A stretch of 64,000 nt of DNA from positions 65,984,056-66,048,055 of the forward strand of contig CM049310.1 of NCBI GenBank assembly GCA_026874595.1. The letters run 5' to 3'. Origin of the DNA: Sipunculus nudus. Lineage: Eukaryota; Annelida; Sipuncula; Golfingiida; Sipunculidae. This document shows, one piece after another, positions 56,888 through 64,000 of this stretch (position 1 is the stretch's first letter; every line of letters begins with the position of its first letter). Both the position numbers and the translations under genes were made by a program. The notes under the pieces were generated by a model, which was given only the letters and a program-made list of their open reading frames with translations, did no database searches and had not been told where the DNA came from.

Positions 56888-58817
56888 AGCTCAGCTGACT
56901 ATAAGTCATCTGAGCTATAGTCGTGGTCCATTGTCCGTCGTCCGTCCGTCTGTCGTGCTGTCCGTCCGTCCGTAGATGTGGCACGTTTTGAAACCGTAAA
57001 ACCTAGGAATCCAAAATTCAGCATAATGTTAGATGTCCCCAAGATCTCCTACCAAGCCGAAAACTGGGTCTTTGCGACTTCATTCCTTTGAGAAATTAAG
57101 GAAAAACCTCAATTTTTTATTAAAATCCTATTTTCACACTTCAGGACTGCCTAATATCAAAACCACTCATCTGGTTTTCTTCATATTTACCATAAATATT
57201 CCTCTATATAGTTCCTATGTACATGCCAGAAATTAAGTCTGTAAAGTATAAATTCTTTAAGTTATGGGCCCAGACATAATGGACTTTGTAAAAAATCAGG
57301 AAAAATAATAACTCACTTAACATGAAAAATTTTGAAACTAGAGTCTATTTTCTCAAGTATATAACTATGTTTAATTAAGATTCAATTGTTTACCCAAAAT
57401 TAGATCTGAATTTTGTAAATTTTTTAAGTTATTAGCATAAAAAAAAAATCAGCACCTTAAATTTTGCCCAACTTTGACCATGGCACGTTTTTTTCCTGTA
57501 AGCACCATTGATTTAATTTTCACAGCATGTAAACATAAATATTTAGTTTGTCTAAATCTGAAATTTGAAAATAAAAGCTTGAAAATTAAGCTAGTTATTG
57601 ATTTTTTTTCTGTAGTCACTTGCTTTGATTACAGATGCAGGGTCCCACTCCAGGTCACTGGAAGTCAGCTATGCCAGGGTTTCTGATTTGTTACAGTCAC
57701 TGGGGGAGATCCCCTGCTGTGACAGGTGTACAGTTATTCTCATATCACCATCCCCCAAATCAACCCCCCCCCCTCCCCCCCCCCAAATCAATCCCCCCTT
57801 CCCCCCCCCCCCCCCCCCGCAAACCCAACCCACCAAGTGTTATGCAGTAATTGTTATTGTTTTCACTGTATCTCCTTAATTGTAATGCTGTTTTCACTCC
57901 GATATGCAAAAACTTTCCTTGAAAAAATAATTCAAGGTGTAATGCAGAAGATGCAATGTTGTGTAATGTAGCATTTTTAAAGAAATCAATTTTCTTTTAA
58001 ATGATTTTAACAAATATTATTGAACCCATCAGTATGCTTAAATTATTATAAAATATGAAGCACATTATGGATAAATAAAGACATAATTAAAAATTGTGAA
58101 ATCTAAATCAAGTATTATTTTTAGATATTTATTGTTTTGCAGATTTAAAAGATATATTTTTGTGGTAAAAAATAAATAAACATTTGTATGCATGATGTGG
58201 TGTTATCTGGCAAGATTGAGATTTATGATGATGCAATTGAGAATTATGAATCAACTTTTATATTCAGATATATATGTTAAATTGGAAATGTATAGAAATA
58301 TAAACTTAAATTAGAAAATAATTGATGTGATAAAAAAATTAGGATTTAATACAAACATTTGTTCATTATTTTCCTGCCTCAGCAGAATTTGAGATCAGGC
58401 TTTGTTTGCCCTGTTTTATGTTGTTAATTAGCTATATTTCAAATGTATACATTTCATAAAAAATACATATATATTTAATAATATATATTATACAAAAAAT
58501 AGATTCCATTGAACAAATGTGTAAATGACTGAAATGTCAACAGTTAATCGAAAAACCAACTAATGATCATGGTAATAGTACAGATCATTTGTTCACAAAC
58601 TGCTCACATGCTTTAGTTTCAACATTAGGAAACACATGGTCAGGTCACAAAATATTTTTTGCAACAATTTCTTGCTCATCAATACAAATCATTCATATAA
58701 ACCAACCATGGCCTTTTTTTACCTCTTCCTCTTACACTTTATCTCCATTTGATATTATTTTAGATTTTTACCTTCAAGGTTAACGTCAGCTGAGCACAGT
58801 GACCCATAGGTCCCTTG
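56888..58817 (+). mobile_element. Family A element A5, short subfamily, inserted in inverted B repeat
   Basis: The head AGCTCAGCTGACT-ATA-AGTCATCTGAGCT is at 56,888 after T5. A GTCC-rich run follows. The tail CAGCTGAGCACAGTGACCC plus AGGTC plus CCTTG ends at 58,817, then TT. B sequence breaks at 'ataaactgtagca' and resumes at 'cttcctctgagtcttctcc'. The uninterrupted counterpart (inverse of about 23,635-23,655) has GTAGC-T6-CTTCC, consistent with a gain of two T. It lacks the internal duplication, like A1. Confidence 0.75.
57751..57818. repeat. C-rich tract with G-quadruplex potential on the minus strand
   Basis: Four or more long C runs (5, 9, 10, 6 and 18 bases) are separated by AAATCAA-type spacers. 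On the minus strand these are G runs able to form quadruplexes. The proline-rich frames through it are artefacts. It lies inside element A5. Confidence 0.85.
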
Positions 58818-60700
58818 TTCTTCCTCTGAGTCTTCTCCATAACCTGAAGTAGTCATCTGGACTCAATCTTGAGTCACTTTGTCAGTGTGTCCGTCTGTTT
58901 GTCAGTTGTCCTTAAATTCACCTGTTTGCTGGTTCTTGCGTCTCACATATAGCATTCTATAGGCCACAGTTTTGACGGAATCCTTTTGAAACTATTACAT
59001 CTTATGTCTTACACTAATATCTAGAAATAAATTTTCATTATCGGGATATGGCCACTAGTGGGCGCTGCACACGACCATCACACACATACCATTGTATTGG
59101 CCATATCTCTACACCCAAAGCCTCAGTTACATAAACTATAGCTTATTTTCTTCCTTTGAGTCTCCTCCTTAACCTGATTAAGGCATCTGGTTTCAATCTT
59201 CTGTCACTTTGTCAGTGTGTCCATCTGTTTGTCCGTTATCCTCAAAGTCGCCTGCCTGCTGGTTCTTACGCCTTACATATAGCATTCTACAGGCCACAGC
59301 TTTGACGGAATTCTTTTGAAACTGGGACATCTCATATCATACACTGATAATACGAAACGCATTTGTCGTCTTCGAAATATGTCCGCCAGAGGGCGCTACA
59401 GTCGAGCCTCCCAAGTATATCATTAATTCGCCATACCTCCAAAACTAAAAATCTAAATTACATAAATTATAACTCATTTTCTTCCTTTGAATCTTCTCCA
59501 TAACTAGGTTAAGTCATCTGGTGTCAATCTTGTCTCACAAAGTCAGTATGTCTGTCTGTTCGTCTTTTGTTGTCAGCTTTGTCTGCTTGCCTGTTCTTTT
59601 GTCTCATATGTCATTCTACGGGCCACATATTCTCAGCAATGTCCCTGAGAGTCATTCCAATAATAGAAAACCGACAATATGTTCTGTCTCTCTGTCTGTG
59701 TTTTACTTCCGATTTCCGGCAAGCGTTCGACCTATGGTCGTCTAGTTTGTTTGTTTATTTGTCACCACTCTCCTGGCCACAATTTTGCCACAATAACCTT
59801 GAAACTTACAGGGATGTTCGAAAACATAATTTCTAGGTGCCCTATTGTTTTTGGTCAACATTGCTCCAAGGTCAAGGGTCAAGGTCACGACAGGTATGGT
59901 TAACGGTTTTTGCACTATAACTTCGCCATAAATAGGCTTATCCACTTCTGCAATAGCTCATTTTTTTCGTCAACACCTGGCCTTTCTTTTGACATGTAGC
60001 TTACTTAAATTTGCCATTACCATGGTTACATTTTTTGGGGAGAAATCATGGAATTTCATGATATTTTTCAAATTTGCAGCAATCGCCCTGATTCTGAGAT
60101 ATTTTATGTAACATAAGAATATCTCGAAATTGTTTTTTCAGATTTTGGAAATGGCCGCCAGGGGGCGTTGCAGATGAAAAAACATGAAAATTTGTTTTGG
60201 TGCTATACCTCCACAACTATTAAACATTGGGCCATTTCCATCACAGCACCTTAAACTAGAGTCCATGGGCTTATTTTTGCGCATAGGTGCCAAAGTGCGC
60301 TATTGCCAGATTTCTCTATTTTTGGGGTAAAACTTTTGAATTTGGAAAATATGCAGTTTTGAGCTTCTAACTCTGTCAGTTTTTATGCTAAGGAGGTCAA
60401 TTCTTTTGCAACTTGAAGCCCTTGGTGAGTTCTTGGTGATCCAATAAAAAATCTCGCCAAATCTCGCACCGTTTCTCGCCGAATGAGATTTTCGCGGTTT
60501 CAATGAAAGGTGCCCTAGGGGCCACAGAATTGCAGGAATCGTTTTGAAACTGATACCTGTTATGTCACACATTAATATCTCGAAGGCAGTTTTTCACCTT
60601 TGGGAAAATGACCGCTAGGGGGCGCTCCACTGCAACCCCATACCTAGTATAATTGTTTAGCCATATCTCCAAAACTAAACATTTAAGATACATAAGCTGT
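58818..60700 (-). repeat. Inverted B/D block, part 2
   Basis: From 58,818 to about 59,745 it continues, in inverse order, the 22,690-23,640 B array. The GGGCGCT anchors at about 59,060 and 59,390 are 330 bp apart. From 59,745 it switches to satellite-linker-like sequence ('aaggtcaagggtcaaggtcacgac', 'ttgcactataacttcgccataaataggctta'), then an X-box variant (60,016) and D-type 'aaatctcgccaaatctcgcacc' at about 60,450, with no amplified 148-bp array. Confidence 0.75.
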
Positions 60701-62980
<2,280 letters not shown>

Positions 62981-63780
62981 GGTTTTGGCCATGATCTGTG
63001 AAAGGTAAAGGTCACAAAAACCCCAAAAATAGTTTTTTTCCCTCATATCATTGTTAATTTAAGTCGTATCTACTTCAACCCTAGCTCATTTTTATTGTCA
63101 TTCCCAGGCCTTTCTTTTGGTGTGTAGATGCCTCAAATTTGCTGTAACCTTAATTACGCATTTTGGGGGGAAATTCATGATGGGGTCTTATTTTTCTAAC
63201 TTTGGGAGTTTTAAAGCTAGAGAGGTCTAGTTTTTTTTGCATCAGGTAACATACAAGAAGTGTTATTTGATTATATTACAAGTCATCATGTCAAACGAGA
63301 TATTTCGAGATATCGCTTAGTAATAGCATGAGTCCACAAGTAAGCAGGAATCATTTTGAAACTGATATATCTTATATCTTACAGTATTATCCCAAAGCAG
63401 TTTTTCATTTTCCGGATATGGCCGCTAGGGGCACTTGATGCGAACCTCCCCAACATATCATGTTTTAGCCATATCTCAGAAATAATAAGCCTCAATTACA
63501 TAAACTATAGCTTATTTTCTTCGTCTGAGTATTCTTCTTAACCAGGTAAAGTCCTCTGGTGTCAATCTTGTGTCACTTTGTCAGTATGTCTGTCTGTTTG
63601 TCAGTTAATGTAAGCTGTCTCTGCTTTCATGTTTTTATTTGAGATATATGTCGTTCAACAGGCCACAGAATCCGAGAAATCACTCTAAAGGTAACTAAAA
63701 AATATAGAAAACCGACAGTTTGATCTTTCTGTCCGTCTGTCTATCATTTTAAAATTCCGGCAAGCGTTCGACCTATGGTC
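62981..63780 (-). repeat. Second inverted B/D copy
   Basis: It has the same inverted order as 55.7-56.4 kb and 59.5-59.7 kb: 'tcatatc-ttgt', 'cttcaac-ctagctcattttt', 'taccttaattac' (a decayed X-box), 'tcaaacgagatatttcgagat', 'gccgctaggggcactt' (a CTCF-like site with a lost base), 'gtcactttgtcagtatgtctgtctg', and 'ccggcaagcgttcgacctatggtcgtctag'. Confidence 0.7.
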
Positions 63781-63788
63781 GTCTAGTT

Positions 63789-64000
63789 GCTTGCCGGAAT
63801 CAAAGATTTCGGCAAGCATATTGGTCAGTTGCGTATGTCTGTTTGTCTGTCTGTCTGTTTGTTGCTTGCCGGAAGATTTCCGGCAAGCATGTTGGTCAGT
63901 TGCGTATGTCCATTTGTCTGTTTGTTTTTTTGTTTTTTTGTCTGTTTTTTTGTGTGTTTGTCTGCGCTCTCCTGGCCACAATTTTGCAGCAATCAACATG
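63789..64000 (-). repeat. Two GCTTGCC palindromes and start of an inverted satellite linker
   Basis: Palindromes lie at 63,789-63,817 and 63,864-63,888 with the usual 'ttggtcagttgcgtatgtc' spacers. A TTTTTTTG microsatellite follows, then 'tgtctgcgctctcctggccacaattttgcagcaatc', the inverse of the satellite linker near 37,740-37,780. A further inverted satellite block may therefore continue to the right of the window. Confidence 0.75.

Larger units (their letters stand above)
56127..60628 (+). promoter_or_regulatory. Cluster of CTCF-like motifs, plus orientation, in inverted B repeats
   Basis: TGGCCGCTAGGGGGCGCTG is at 56,787-56,805. Related sites are TGGCTGCTAGGGGGCGCTG at 56,127, TGGCCGCTAGATGGCGCTG at 56,459, TGGCCACTAGTGGGCGCTG at 59,049, GTCCGCCAGAGGGCGCTAC at 59,381, TGGCCGCCAGGGGGCGTTG at 60,152 and TGACCGCTAGGGGGCGCTC at 60,609. 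A decayed site is near 63,420. These differ by few bases from the CTCF consensus known from animals. Polarity is opposite to the 19-26 kb cluster. Binding is inference. Confidence 0.45.

Noticed and set aside
57625-57971. Proline-rich frames of 71-84 codons
   Set aside because: They translate the poly-C tract inside element A5.

Overview
This 64-kb window comes from an animal nuclear genome that is AT-rich, intron-bearing and dominated by repeats. The style of the repeats suggests a lophotrochozoan, most likely a mollusc such as a bivalve: GTCC/GGAC microsatellite-tagged elements, tails reading GTGACCCATGGGTCCCTTG, and a Helitron ORF with serial SETPE-type repeats. That assignment is inference. 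There is no bacterial operon and no CRISPR locus.

Coding content is sparse. (1) The left edge holds the N-terminal 444 codons of a Helitron replicase/helicase-type protein on the minus strand, running off the window. (2) At 42,356-42,463 (+) lies one well-formed internal exon encoding the TM3/second intracellular loop segment of a GABA-B-receptor-like class C GPCR. (3) Two exon-like minus-strand segments, at 14,469-14,636 and 17,166-17,407, look coding but I do not recognise them. Nearly all other open frames are by-products of tandem repeats.

Layout. 1-1.6 kb: Helitron 5' part and short tandem repeats. 2.07-3.43 kb: array of about 143-bp units. 3.7-13.2 kb: interspersed families (called A, G and E here) and a 180-bp x3 array. 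13.3-18.8 kb: lower-copy sequence, a minisatellite, a possible hAT-like element and microsatellites. 18.8-24.7 kb: a composite region of ~330-bp 'B' repeats, 'D' sequence and a minus-strand 'C' element. 24.8-40.1 kb: about fifty monomers of a 148-bp satellite in irregular 1.9-4-kb higher-order blocks, interrupted at 30,126-32,777 by an A element. 40.1-42.5 kb: low-copy sequence with the GPCR exon. 42.5-54.8 kb: a nest of A and C elements inside one another. 54.9-60.7 kb: palindrome array plus an inverted paralogue of the 22.7-24.6 kb region, itself carrying an A element. 60.7-63 kb: low-copy sequence and an (AT)n tract. 63-64 kb: a second inverted copy of the satellite-flank sequence.

The most interesting results concern the repeats. 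Families A and C have the architecture described for Helitron2/Helentron-derived non-autonomous elements (HINEs): a 5' motif whose inverse lies just inside a 3' terminal hairpin, insertion into T-tracts, and an end in CTTG. Four insertions can be resolved against uninterrupted paralogous sites within this same window. The B/D/satellite lineage also carries repeated near-consensus CTCF-like motifs, RFX X-box palindromes and nuclear-receptor half-site repeats, with opposite polarity on the two sides of the satellite.
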